From NCBI GenBank assembly GCA_040437565.1, contig JBDOQK010000018.1, forward strand, positions 186,001-250,000: DNA of 64,000 bases. Reading direction: 5' to 3'. This document shows positions 1 to 11,433 of this stretch, piece by piece. Source of the DNA: Albugo candida (lineage: Eukaryota; Oomycota; Peronosporomycetes; Albuginales). Positions within the stretch are counted from its first letter, which is position 1; every line of letters starts with the position of its first letter. A model generated the notes under the pieces. It searched no databases. It had not been told where the DNA came from and worked only from the letters and a program-made list of their open reading frames with translations. The position numbers and the translations under genes are program-made.

Positions 1-89
1 ATATTTCTGTCGAGTAAGGTGGTAGCCTACTTCCTCACCAAATGTGAATACCGGTGCATCACTGGTATACCAAGTCGTTTGAATGCCGG

Positions 90-615
90 AAGTGAAAGGA
101 TTTGGGGACTATTTGACCAAAGAGGAGCATCGAGGTCACATGTCAAGAAGCCCAAGAGGTTACCTGTCATCGACGAGGAACTATAACACATTTGATGAAG
201 ATCCTGTAAGCATACTGAAATATTCGGCCTGATCACATGCTCTTTGATACTCATTCTTAGAATGTGAAAAGAATGCTTCATACCAGTCTTCAAATCGAAC
301 AAAGCATTAAATCCATGTCTGAATCGGAGATTATAGCAAAGAACGCGTTAGTAGAGTTAGAATTACAACGTGCGCAATTGCAAGATATGCGAGGTATGGT
401 AACCGAGACATCAACTCTGACATCTCAGACAAGAGCCTTACTACACACAATCGCCGAGCGAACATATCGAAGAAAGGTGCATACTTACTGACGCATACTT
501 TACGTGTCGTTCTATCTCCTGTTACATCTTGTATTGTAAGGTTTTTCTGTGGATGGTGATCGTAATTCTGATTATAGCGGACTTGCTTATATTTTATTTG
601 ATATACGTACGCTGA
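90..615 (+). CDS. Qb-SNARE, membrin/Vti1-like (5' end incomplete)
   Basis: The last three exons can be read: one ending near 203, one at about 261-476, and one at 541-615 after a 64-bp GT...AG intron (477-540). The joined C-terminus is a long helical segment with a heptad pattern and the string NALVELELQRAQLQDMR, then a basic ERTYRRK, then a single tail anchor of about 20 hydrophobic residues (VIVILIIADLLIFYLIYV) two codons before the stop. A SNARE helix followed directly by a C-terminal anchor is typical of Qb-SNAREs of the secretory pathway. The basic junction resembles membrin/Bos1 slightly more than Vti1, but I cannot decide. The 5' exons lie at or beyond the window edge. The last 57 bases of the gene are copied after the gap at 966-1065 by an assembly artefact. 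Confidence 0.6.
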
Positions 616-1472
616 AAAGGGAATGTAGATGTCAATATTTTCAGTCGCATGTGTTATATGACATTTTACCTACGATACCGGTATAGGCAGCTAAGCTACC
701 CGCATTAGCTGATGGGCGAGCTGTCTATCTTTCATCATCAGACTCAGACGAAAAAGCCGGTCCTTTTCTAAACTTACACGCATTCTCCATCTGAACCCTT
801 TTTTGGCATCGAGTCGTACTTTGAAAATCGCGCTCTTTACCACATCACCTCCAATAACGCTACATAAGCCAGTCAGTTTATTGCTTCCAGAAAGATGACA
901 GAACTATTTCTGAGTTACCGGGACGAATTTGAACAGTATCGGGATGATGCTTTAGAGCAGATCAANNNNNNNNNNNNNNNNNNNNNNNNNNNNNNNNNNN
1001 NNNNNNNNNNNNNNNNNNNNNNNNNNNNNNNNNNNNNNNNNNNNNNNNNNNNNNNNNNNNNNNNNATCGTAATTCTGATTATAGCGGACTTGCTTATATT
1101 TTATTTGATATACGTACGCTGAAAAGGGAATGTAGATGTCAATATTTTCAGTCGCATGTGTTATATGACATTTTACCTACGATACCGGTATAGGCAGCTA
1201 AGCTACCCGCATTAGCTGATGGGCGAGCTGTCTATCTTTCATCATCAGACTCAGACGAAAAAGCCGGTCCTTTTCTAAACTTACACGCATTCTCCATCTG
1301 AACCCTTTTTTGGCATCGAGTCGTACTTTGAAAATCGCGCTCTTTACCACATCACCTCCAATAACGCTACATAAGCCAGTCAGTTTATTGCTTCCAGAAA
1401 GATGACAGAACTATTTCTGAGTTACCGGGACGAATTTGAACAGTATCGGGATGATGCTTTAGAGCAGATCAA
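559..1472. repeat. Unmerged contig overlap around gap 966-1065
   Basis: Bases 559-965 are repeated without visible change as 1066-1472 on the other side of a 100-N run at 966-1065. This duplicates the end of the first SNARE gene and the start of the second. It is best read as two contig ends that overlap by 407 bp and were scaffolded without being joined. Confidence 0.9.
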
Positions 1473-2422
1473 GCTATTGGAAACTACGGTCGAAGAAGGT
1501 TGGTGACAATGATTTATCGATGCGTAGCTCTCAGCTTTCATCGCAGATCAACGCGAGGTAATAGTTCGGAAGGCAGAGGGCAACATTGAAGAGGCTGAGC
1601 GTTACGTATGCAGACTTTGCATCAATACGATTTCCGATCGAAAACATCATTATCTTCTTTCTAGCTGCGAATACTCGAAAATGAATCACGTGCTGGTGAC
1701 TCGCAAGAGCGTAGGAAAATGCATCAGCAGTTGCGGAGTTGTAAATCACATGTCGATCGTCTCAAATCGCGACTCGATCGCACGAAACTGATCGGTCAAA
1801 GTCAACAAGAGCTTAACGCTCGACCAGAGCAGATGACCGCGGTGAGAAAATTGATCGGACCAGTGTCCACGTTTGTGTTTAATACTGCTGCGTCCTGTTT
1901 GGTAGCAAGAGAATATGATGCGATATCAGAAACGGCTGGATAGGTACATCAAATAAAGTCAAGTTCATTTTTTTCTGCTTTTCAGTGACAGAATGGGCTG
2001 ATTGTAGAACGGATGATCATTTGACGAATGCACAAGCAATTATTGCTGAAACAGAAGCAGTTGGTACGTTATTTGTTAGAAGGAAATGCGTATATGCGTT
2101 CAATGATGCATTTTCGTAGCCACCAACATCACAAGTAATCTGCAGAATCAACGAGAGCACCTGGTGGATGTCCGTGATAATGTATGTCATGATCGCACTT
2201 TTCATGATTCTAGGTGTTGAACATTTCAATAATTAGGTGGATCACGCTCAGAGTGACACAAAAGAAGCGGCTCATCATTTACGAAAACTAAGGCGAAAGC
2301 ATCGATTACAAATTTGGGCTTTGTATTGTATCATTCTCTCGTTGATCATCGTAATTTGTTTTCGCCTATACACCCGGTTCAAGCCTCCGCCAAGTCATCC
2401 AGAAGCTCCGCCAAGTAAATAG
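1402..2422 (+). CDS. Vti1-like Qb-SNARE with proline-rich tail
   Basis: Five or six exons. The ATG at 1402 (also at 895 in the duplicated copy) opens with MTELFLSYRDEFEQYRDDAL, as in the Vti1 N-terminal bundle. Exon 1 ends at 1498; exon 2 is about 1547-1605 (RKAEGNIEEAERY); exon 3 runs about 1666-1841. A further exon ends with RTDDHLTNAQAIIAETEAV, the next carries NLQNQREHLVDVRDN (SNARE motif), and the last runs 2236-2422. The last exon holds a transmembrane stretch (IWALYCIILSLIIVICFRL) followed by a short basic and proline-rich tail ending PPSHPEAPPSK. Vti1 acts in Golgi-endosome-vacuole fusion. The phase of the exon 3/4 junction does not close with the obvious splice sites, so that boundary is uncertain. 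The lumenal tail is longer than usual for Vti1. Confidence 0.75.
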
Positions 2423-2549
2423 ACGTGGTTCACCAGAGCTTCACTATAGATTTTACGTATCAATATTCAAACAACCGATGTCAATGGTATTTTTTTGTTT
2501 TGTATTTCGTTGACCTTGGCACCCTGAAGCGAACTTCACATTTCTGCAA

Positions 2550-4166
2550 TCAGGTGGATGTGTAGTGTCTCAAACGGTACAGAAGGACGCGACCACGTTT
2601 GTTGCCACATGCAAAATACCCTATTTGGAACATCATGAGATAACGTGACAGCGTGCAAACGCTAACATACCGCTGTTTGGACTGAAGTCAAGAGCCGAGA
2701 TGTAATTCAGAGGAGTTCCGGACGTTGGCCAATTGGAAAAAACACTGAAAGACGGCACGTGAACGAATCGGAGTGCATCTTTGGTTTCTTTGGAGGCCAA
2801 TGCAAGAATCTGAGCATCCGAGTTGAATTTCAGATAATTCACTGCAGTTGTTAGGTGCATCAACGTTTTGAGTGGTTTCTTATGACTCCAATTTTTGTTC
2901 GAGTAGACATTTACTACCCCACTACTCGATCCTGTCGCAAAATACTGATTGCTTCGACTAGCAGCGATCGACAAGTTTCCCAGACTGCCTTCATCTTGAC
3001 GAACTTGCATACATCGTAATGAACCAAGATCCCACTGATATACTTGACCATCTGTGCCTGTGCTTAGCACGCTTTGATTGTCGTCACAAAACGTAGCTGC
3101 AGTCACGTCTCCGTTCATCTTCATACTGCCAATCGCTTGATTCGACGAGGCAGATAGTAGTGTCATGTACCCATCGCGTCCAAGTAGCAAGACGAAATGT
3201 CCATCGGAAGACACAGCGAGCTGTTTATAATTCTTTTCACGCCGTGGCCCAAATGTACTATTACTGAGACTAGAACTTGGAATAGTGGTCACTTTTCCCG
3301 ATTCTAAATTGTAATTGATAATATGAGGTCGAGGTCCACACAAAAGCACATTATTCCCGTCAGAAGTGAATTTTGCATCAAGTATCGGAAAATCTTTGAA
3401 GAACACTCCTTCTAATTTCGCATTATTTGTTCCATCGACTTGAAAGAAGCGAAGTGTTTTGTCTGGACCTCCAGTCAATAGTAATTGTCCTTGGGGATGA
3501 AAATGGAGAGCTAGGATGCTTGCAGCTGAAGTGCTATGTTGATTTGCATCCTTGACTCTACTCATTTCAATCTGCCCACGGTTCAGCAAAGAACTCTCTG
3601 AACAAGCGCTATCGTCAGCTAAAAGTGTCGATGTGGATTTTGATATGTCGAAAACATCATCATCGGAGCTATCGTCATAGTGATGCATGCGTTTTTTTCG
3701 CCTTGCTAGTAATTTTGGATTCGCCCAGGCCAACGCTTTACTATCAGCATCGTTTTCGGTTCGTTGAAATCTACACCAGAGCAAAGTAAGCGGAAGCAAT
3801 TTCAAGCTTGGAGGCAACGCTTCTCTTACTGTTTTTTGAGTCGTTTTTGAAACTCATAACCATCGACAAGTGTGTCATTCTCATTGGTGCGAAGTTTTCG
3901 AAGTCGTTTCTGATTAGTCAGATCCACCTGGATGTTCTGATCGTCTTCGTCTTTCCATGCGGCTTTCAGTATTTTACTTTTGTTTCCTTTCGGTGAATGG
4001 ATTGGTTGACTGGGTGACGCGTTAGGGCGGTCAAATAAGAATTCTGTCAGCCTCAGTTCCTCTACAAGCAGCGACCGATTCGTGAAAGTTGATAATGAGA
4101 TGAAACATAGATCGTACCTGCCGTCGGTTCCTCTTTTTCATTTGCTTTGCTTCTGTGTCGGGCCAT
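2550..4166 (-). CDS. UTP18: UTP18, U3 snoRNP WD40 protein
   Basis: Four exons: 4118-4166, 3830-4061, 2671-3770 and 2550-2620, separated by introns of 56, 59 and 50 bp. Together they give exactly 484 codons (483 residues and TGA). The N-terminus MARHRSKANEKEEPT leads to the conserved AWKDEDDQNIQVDLT segment and EFQKRLKKQFQRTEND, both hallmarks of UTP18. WD repeats follow (for example LALHFHPQGQLLLTGGPDKT). The small last exon supplies the family's closing YFACGNKRGRVLLYRL, which reading straight through the last intron would lose. UTP18 belongs to the UTP-B part of the small-subunit processome and works in the nucleolus on 18S pre-rRNA. An acidic serine stretch (DDSSDDDVFD) is typical. I am confident of family and exon structure. 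Confidence 0.93.
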
Positions 4167-4281
4167 GGCGTCCAACCACAACGATTTATATGTAATTATT
4201 CTGAATAGTCAGACATTTCTAATCATGAATTCAACCAATCATAGCGTACACAGCATGAAATGTGCTTTCATGAACCAAGAC

Positions 4282-4459
4282 ATTGGTGTCAAGCATTTCA
4301 TTTTCATTTACACTGTTTATNNNNNNNNNNNNNNNNNNNNNNNNNNNNNNNNNNNNNNNNNNNNNNNNNNNNNNNNNNNNNNNNNNNNNNNNNNNNNNNN
4401 NNNNNNNNNNNNNNNNNNNNATTGGTGTCAAGCATTTCATTTTCATTTACACTGTTTAT
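4282..4459. repeat. Unmerged contig overlap around gap 4321-4420
   Basis: The 39 bases 4282-4320 are repeated as 4421-4459 on either side of 100 Ns. No gene is interrupted here. Confidence 0.85.
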
Positions 4460-5314
4460 CTGGTTCTTTACCTAACATGTCTTAAATCAACTGAAACATT
4501 GATTGTCACCGGTGTCGACTCCAGCGCATAGCCTGAAAAGCATCAGCGCTTTGTAGCACTGTAGCGAGACTACTTTACCTATTCCATACGTGATATCGTT
4601 CGCCGTTTCCACCGTATGACTCCCATCTGTGACTCAATCACACCTTCAGCACAAATACCGATCAATATCGGGTGTAATGATGTGGTGGTGGTAGCAATCA
4701 GATCGAGCGCTTCGCTTCTTCACACCCAGATGCGCTGTTGAGCGAGAACTGTAGCATATTTTACAATATAATGTCTCTCACCTTCTCTAGTGCACAACAC
4801 CATTTCAAGCGAACAACCTGGCAGACAGCATCTTGAAACCAGGATCTTTTCATCCTGAGCTAGCTGCTGGGGACCACTCCGCTTGCATGAGGACGTGAGG
4901 GAAGCCGATTTGTGCTAGTATAGCGCCGACACTTGATGCATCCTTCGTGTCTAAAGCAGTCATGATGTGAAAATATTAGCAGCTTTCTGCCTGCACGTGT
5001 CGATGTGGTGATGCAAACATGTCACGTACCCGCTCTCTCTGACGGCGCAACTCATGCACGCAGTGGACACAGTCCTTGCGAAATTTCAGTATACTTGTTA
5101 AAAAAGAAGTGTCATTGTTTTCAAAAGCGTCATAAAAGCTCCTAGTCGATTCGAATCTGACTTTTTGAGTATCAAAGCATAAGCGCTCCTCAAAAGTTGC
5201 AACGCAACCTTCCGGAAAAGCTGATCCCCCGGAAGCCTAATCATTTACTTTAAGATAATGCTGATAATCTTAAATACTCGGGGCATATTCTTGTTCAATT
5301 TGTTGTTCTGTCAT
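4460..5314 (-). CDS. Unrecognised multi-exon protein
   Basis: A coding signal is visible only after splicing. The ATG at 5314 opens a 37-nt exon (5278-5314, MTEQQIEQEYAP), then a 57-bp GT...AG intron (5221-5277), then an exon from 5220 to about 4990 reading TFPEGCVATFEERLCFDTQK and ending in LKFRKDCVHCVHELRRQRER. Further downstream are open stretches with protein-like composition: SVGAILAQIGFPHVLMQ, ILVSRCCLPGCSLEMVLCTR, EALDLIATTTTSLHPILIGI, and a possible last exon near 4475-4535 ending in TPVTINVSVDLRHVR. I cannot make all junction phases agree, so either more small introns exist, or there are sequence errors, or the gene is decaying. I do not recognise the family. It lies upstream of UTP18 on the same strand. 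Confidence 0.4.
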
Positions 5315-5553
5315 CCTCTCTTTGTGTCTTTTTTATTATTGCCAGTGCCTTCAAGTATATCAACATATCTCAATGCTGATGGATCTCGTAAACTGCGAAT
5401 GAACCATCCACGCAGCCGACTAAACACAAAAAAATATGCTGTCATCAAATATTGTTCGTGATAAGCTGCTTATATTGCTTTAAGCAGACCAGTAAACGAT
5501 TGAAAACTTCTTTCAGTTGTCGTAGTAATCAATGTGATTCAATTCTCCAATTG

Positions 5554-5947
5554 CATAGCAAACCCGAGGTATCTGATGATGTGGATAAAAGAATCAATAT
5601 TCCGAACTGGTAATGAAGTTGGTTAGACCGTCCTAGTCGTGTGAGTGTTAAGCAAAGTTTGAAGTAAGTTTGAAGTAAGTTGACTGAATAAGCAAGAAAA
5701 NNNNNNNNNNNNNNNNNNNNNNNNNNNNNNNNNNNNNNNNNNNNNNNNNNNNNNNNNNNNNNNNNNNNNNNNNNNNNNNNNNNNNNNNNNNNNNNNNNNN
5801 CATAGCAAACCCGAGGTATCTGATGATGTGGATAAAAGAATCAATATTCCGAACTGGTAATGAAGTTGGTTAGACCGTCCTAGTCGTGTGAGTGTTAAGC
5901 AAAGTTTGAAGTAAGTTTGAAGTAAGTTGACTGAATAAGCAAGAAAA
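5554..5947. repeat. Unmerged contig overlap around gap 5701-5800
   Basis: The 147 bases 5554-5700 recur as 5801-5947 across 100 Ns. The duplicated piece contains a small tandem repeat, two copies of a 12-base unit beginning AGTTTGAAGTA, near 5657-5682 and again near 5904-5929. Confidence 0.88.
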
Positions 5948-6742
5948 AATAATTATTTTCCAAGTAGACGATTTATCTGTATATTGAATAAGCCGAGGCC
6001 CTTTTCGTGGTAGCCATAGCGAGCAACGAGAACCATCATATCCTGAATGAAAGATGATAATTCTCGCTGCTACGGGAAGGCGAGAAGACCGGTTCTATAG
6101 AAGCTAGATATGCCCCAGAAATCAAAATCATATTTTTATCGCATGCATGACGAACAAGCGACCATGTTGTGCGCCCATAGTACCAAAAATTGTGCCATCG
6201 TAGGAGATATTCCGCTTCGTAAATGGGCTAATCTATCCAAGCACGTACAATCCATTGTGCCCCTGTCAAAACTTCTGACAAATCCTTCATGATAAACTGA
6301 TATTGTGAGACAAAAATGAATCAAGCCTAATTTCACGAATTAAATTTAGGGTCGACAATGAGAGATAGTCATAGAGTGCCAAAGCACACTACGTCAGAGA
6401 ATTAGTCGTCAAGTTACAAGACTAAGACCGCTTTTAGCTAGCGATATGACACAATTTGACAGTCGAGCTTCCTGGCCGTAGAAAAATTTGGGCTTTGGCA
6501 AGGATTCTAACATATGAATAAGATTTCAGCGTTCTGGGACAAAATCCCTGGATTAATACACTTTTGCCTCAGTCGTGGCATGGTCTGTCCGGACTACGTT
6601 CTTACTTGAGCATATATGTAGTCACGAAAACGTTACTACAGGCACAAAGAAAACAAGTTTTTACATGTGATATTATCAAATTTTTGTCAAAAATAAGTAA
6701 GGCTCACTCCTGTGCTTGGCTATTACAATCGGCCTCTTCGCT

Positions 6743-7339
6743 CTAGCCTTCAAATTTATTCTCAAGAAATGCACCAAAATGTTGAGCGGTGAATGCAGAA
6801 AAGGTCATCGACTCTCTCACATAATCAGCTTTCCGATCAGCGATGGATACACACGATTCAGTGAATTTGAAATCGATGGAACATTTATTTACTTTCAGTA
6901 GTGTAGAATCGCGAACAAAGTGAGAAATTTCACAATACTTGAATAGGCATTTACCGCACTCCGTAAATTTTGATGCGAAGTCCACAATACACAAATATGT
7001 CGGTTCTATTTCGGAAGGGCATGTACGTTTAAAGTCTAGCTTCAGTATCTGGCAGTTTTCGTTGGATAGAGCATTTTCCCGTATTGTAGATGACAAATAA
7101 TTTCTTGTCAAAAATGTAATCGTAGCCTTTTCGCCGTCAATTTTCAATGGAATAAGTCTTTTGACATCGCTCCTTAATATCACCTCATAGCAATCATATA
7201 AGGGGATGCCATTGTTCGCCTTTACTATCGCTTCGTACATCAAGTCACCTTGAGATTCCCCGAAATGTAGTCGAACCCAAAACAACAGCATTATCTGCAT
7301 GCTTGCATTTACCGATGTTCTTTGATTCCACGTCATCAT
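6743..7339 (-). CDS. Possible small secreted cysteine-containing protein
   Basis: A 198-codon open frame with ATG ATG at 7339, TAG at 6743-6745 and no intron. The N-terminal 30 residues contain a short hydrophobic run (MQIMLLFWVRLHF) followed by GESQ, which could act as a signal peptide, although an arginine interrupts it. The rest has nine cysteines, including an ECGKC pair, alternates polar and aromatic residues, and has no domain I recognise. Open frames this long are rare in the flanking sequence, which supports real coding. A secreted effector-like protein is one possibility in a pathogenic oomycete; a decayed gene is another. No neighbour gives functional context. Confidence 0.4.
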   Translation of the reverse strand: MMTWNQRTSVNASMQIMLLFWVRLHFGESQGDLMYEAIVKANNGIPLYDCYEVILRSDVKRLIPLKIDGEKATITFLTRNYLSSTIRENALSNENCQILKLDFKRTCPSEIEPTYLCIVDFASKFTECGKCLFKYCEISHFVRDSTLLKVNKCSIDFKFTESCVSIADRKADYVRESMTFSAFTAQHFGAFLENKFEG

Positions 7340-10300
7340 GTTACTCTTTGTGTGCTCGGTACGATATCTTTTAAAATGACGTGATCTTCATCACATACGG
7401 ATATACAGTAAACATTCTGAAATGTAGTCCATGTTTCTGATCATATTAGGTGCAAGTAAAACAAGCACACACAACAAAGCTGTCCCACTTTAGTACAAAA
7501 GAAAGGGAACCGTTAAAATTCTCTCAATGCGTTTGGTAAAATCTTCTCAGTTTGATATGATTGTGTAATATTCGAGTACGTTTCGATATGATTGGCTCAT
7601 TCTCGAGACTGAGAATTCAACCATATCGACTGCGAAAGAGGCTATCATTCTCACCCGGAAAGCATCTTTAGAGACCAAGTTTATGAAACAAAAGTTCCTA
7701 TGTCATGAATGACCCGTATACAGTGAAATATTAGGTCTCAAGTTACAGAATAGAATATTTTTGTGTTCTCAACAAACCGTAAACTATGAAATAGTCTACC
7801 AACAATGAGCTACACGAACAAACGCGAACGCTAACTGAACGCAAAATTGAGCGCAAAATAGTTCACGGCGAAAAGTAGCGGGCAGTGTTATCATTTTGTC
7901 CCTTACCAAGGCATACGTTAGCACTATGCAAGCATAAAATTTGCCAATCATATCAAACTAAGGGGATTTTCAACGGTTCCAAAAAGAAGTTGAGTGAACA
8001 TATATTCGATAACCACAGTAAGAGCAGCACGCATTATGTGGAAGTGATACGAACCACGGTACCAAGTAAACATTTTTGCTCGTAGGTGTGGCTGGTCCAA
8101 TAGAATACAGCTTCACATTAAAATATGGTAAACTTTTATATCCAATCACGACAGACTTGAAAATCCCAGCGTACGTTATAAAATTTATGAATGGTGCTTG
8201 ATCCCACAGAATCTGCGTTTATGCCTTCCCACCTCTTTAAATATCGAAACAAAACTCGACCATGTAGAAACGTGAATTAAGTCCCTTTATTCTTGAACTT
8301 GGGTCTTATTTAAAATGCTTGTGCATTATATAAGAGTATAGTGAGCGAATTCATTTGCGATATCAAGTTCGAATTTTTGCCAGCTTATAAATGTGCCAAC
8401 AACCAAATGTTGGCTCACACATGATTTTTTCTCTTGATGATTGTGGCATCGTCAAAGGGGTTCAGATGTCCAGTGCAGTAAGGAATTGGGGATGATAACT
8501 TTTTCACACTACTTGACGCAATTTTTGTTATTTTCTTCAATTGCATATTCAGGCATATGTAACTTCCACCGTTTTCGACCAAAGATCATGCATGCAATGC
8601 CGACGATCTCGTTTTGTAATTGCAATCTATACCCAATGGAAGCGCTGCGCTTATCTCTTATGGTAAACTCAATCTAGGGTTGAGTTAATAACTACGGATC
8701 TTAAACTGGTATTATCAAGGAACTCTGTTTAAATTCCTTGAAGCAGGAATCCGTAGTAGAGGGAAGCTAATTGACTGTCGATGGTACACCACTACGTTGC
8801 AAATAGACATTTCGATATCGTTTGTAGGTCAAATTAGAGCTCTATCAGCAGTGGGTGTTTTTCCAGGAATCGAGAAAAATTTCGGAGCAGTGACGTGATT
8901 AGTAGCTTCTTTTTAATTGCATGATAAATACTTTCTCGTCAATGACATAAACGTTTCAAAAAGGTAAGAATTCGTTTTACACCCTCCGCAAAGTTAGGAG
9001 ACACATACCCTAGGAATTGGATTCTGTTGTTACATGCGGTTCTCTAAAATACCAAAAGGCTTGCTCCAAATCTCATTTGCGGGAAGAAATTACATGATAA
9101 AGCTTCATCAAGATGACTGCAATGTAGATTGCAGTCTCATTTGGCTGGTGCGGTTCCATTCGCTCCGTTGCAATTTTGGTGGAAATAGGATTTTGTACCC
9201 GGCTCCTCCGACGCGTGGTATATAAGTTAGCGCGTCAACCATTTGACCACAAGTGTGATTAATTATTAGCACTAGTCTTCACCATTGAGAAAGGTGAACA
9301 CGCGTTCAGTTTGTCGAAGACATGTCAGCTCAAACCTACCAGGAGGCGGACAGAAAGCTGATCGATTTTCTTCGTCAACTCTGGAGCAGCGACTGCTATT
9401 CTGGATCCTTACAAACACGGCTATACTCTTAAAATGCAGGTACCTTTCGCCTTTACAGTATTGTATATAGGAGTCTTTTAGCGTAATGATCTAGGTAGGC
9501 CGAAATTACTTTCTTTGCAATGTCTCGGTAGTTATAAATCATCTCAAATAAACCGCTAACTAAGCTACAGATCATAGCAACATTACATATTCGCTTATCA
9601 GCAGAGAAGTTTTATCTTGGCTGCGAGCTAGCTGGAGATCCTAGGTTCAGCATTATTGAACTCCGTCGTTAGCATTTCTGAGGTTACAGATAGCACCGCA
9701 GAAAGCGATTTGACGCATTGAACTTCGACATTCTACTGGTACAGTGTCATACAAGTACCGAGGTTCAGCCCTCTATAGTCGTGTACATTCCCTGATTCCA
9801 GATTGTCAAAGGAAGATACCATATCACTCGACCGAGATATGTAAACTCGATGTGTTTTTTCTATTTTGTTCAATCAATGGGTTCTACCGATTTCATTTCA
9901 ATTGTTTTCTATTTTCTCCACTATTGCTGCCAAGACATAATTCTACGATGACAGCTGCAAAATGCAGTATTTGTATGGATCAATCAAAGTTTCTCCTTAA
10001 GCAATAACCGCTCTGATAAGTAGAAGTCGACTTTAAGTGAAGGAGCTGTGCTTCGGTATTTTGCACACATTCAACATCTCAGCCTCTTTTTATTATTTAC
10101 AGCTTTTTTTCCACATTCACCCAATCCGGTCGAGCATTGATTAGAACTGCATTAGGCAACTAACCAAGTATGAAGAAGGGATACCATTTTGAGGAGGATA
10201 TAGGCGGATTACGCATGTATATGATAATAAGTTTTGTTTTCGAGTACTAATAATTCAATTTAGGTCATACAATAATATGTCTATAGCAAGCGTGACACTG

Positions 10301-11433
10301 ACTTCAAAGCTCAGCGATCATGCAATTTAATTCTGTAACGACTAGGTAATTAGCGGATAATTTAAACATAATGGTAGTACCTGGCCAAGGCCAGGAGAAA
10401 CCGGAATGAATATTTAATCGTCCCCTTTGAGACGCACCTCGTTGAGAATTTCAGCCATAATCTGGGGGATACCCAATTACTGCTAATGTACGATTTTACT
10501 TGACCCGTGCAATTCCTAGCATATAATATAGCTTGCTGTATGGAACTCACTTTTTCCTGAGGTGTGATACTCCTTTTTTCTTCTAAAAACACAAGAAATA
10601 CTAAAGAACGTAAATGCCAGAATTTCTGAAGACGAGAAAACAGCCAATATTCTCGTCCAACATTCGCCATTGTGACAGCAGTACGACTATGGTTATTTTG
10701 AAAAGGCAAGATGTTTTGCCTTGGAAATTTCTTGGCTATGAGCATGTGATACCTCGATTCCACCCGCATGGATTCGCCGCTTGTATGGGCTACTACTGAA
10801 ATCCGAGTTGACACTATCAACAATACCACAAATGATTTACAACTCTTACACCCCTTTTTCGCATTCTCAGGTCTTTCACTACATTATATTGGATGCCAAA
10901 GGTACGATGCGGACACCGGTTATGATTGCAGCCTGCAATGAGGTCATGTCCAGTCCTTAAGTGGCTCGTGATGCTCCGGTATATCAAGTTGCCCGGTGCT
11001 TACTTTGGTTTTCCTAACAGACTGCGCCTTGCTTTTAAGTCTCAAGCTGAGGTCGAATCTGATTACTATCTCTCTTGAAGCTGTTCTGCATCGAGCGCTA
11101 TCATCGGCCACCATCTTTAGCATCAAGCTTTAGAATTACACCCTTGACTCCTTTCATCCAGCAGGCACGAGTTCATTAGCGCCATCGCTTCTTATCATCA
11201 CTTGATGCTGAGGCGTGCTTGGATGCTCTAACCATACTCAGGTCTCTTTTATACACTGTGATGAAATCTAACATTTGCAAAAGCGCTGCAGGCATTTAAA
11301 ACTCTTCACACTAAGCACTAAAAGTTGAGTCCTGTTGAATATTTGAAAACAAAGGATCGCTTTATTGAAGACATAAGACGCAGACAACTTGGATTCTGAA
11401 TCAAAACGAATATTCTTGGATAGACATGCGCAT
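7340..11433. other. Stretch without supported genes
   Basis: About 4 kb AT-rich sequence in which no frame on either strand shows a recognisable domain or a convincing spliced gene. The best short signals are an ATG-started 36-codon frame at 9322-9432 (MSAQTYQEADRKLIDFLRQL) that could be the first exon of something, and an open stretch near 10875-10960 reading FHYIILDAKGTMRTPVMIAA. Neither can be extended across plausible splice sites. No terminal repeats or tandem arrays were seen. Confidence 0.4.

Noticed and set aside
9322-9480. First exon of an elongase-like or other membrane protein (MSAQTYQEADRKL..., followed in another frame by DPYKHGYTLKMQ)
   Set aside because: The two stretches overlap in different frames and no downstream exons with membrane segments or family motifs could be linked.
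10362-10829. A 155-codon minus-strand frame that at first looked like a transposon polymerase fragment
   Set aside because: No polymerase motif or catalytic residue pattern is present, and no terminal repeats or partner frames surround it. It is probably a chance open frame.
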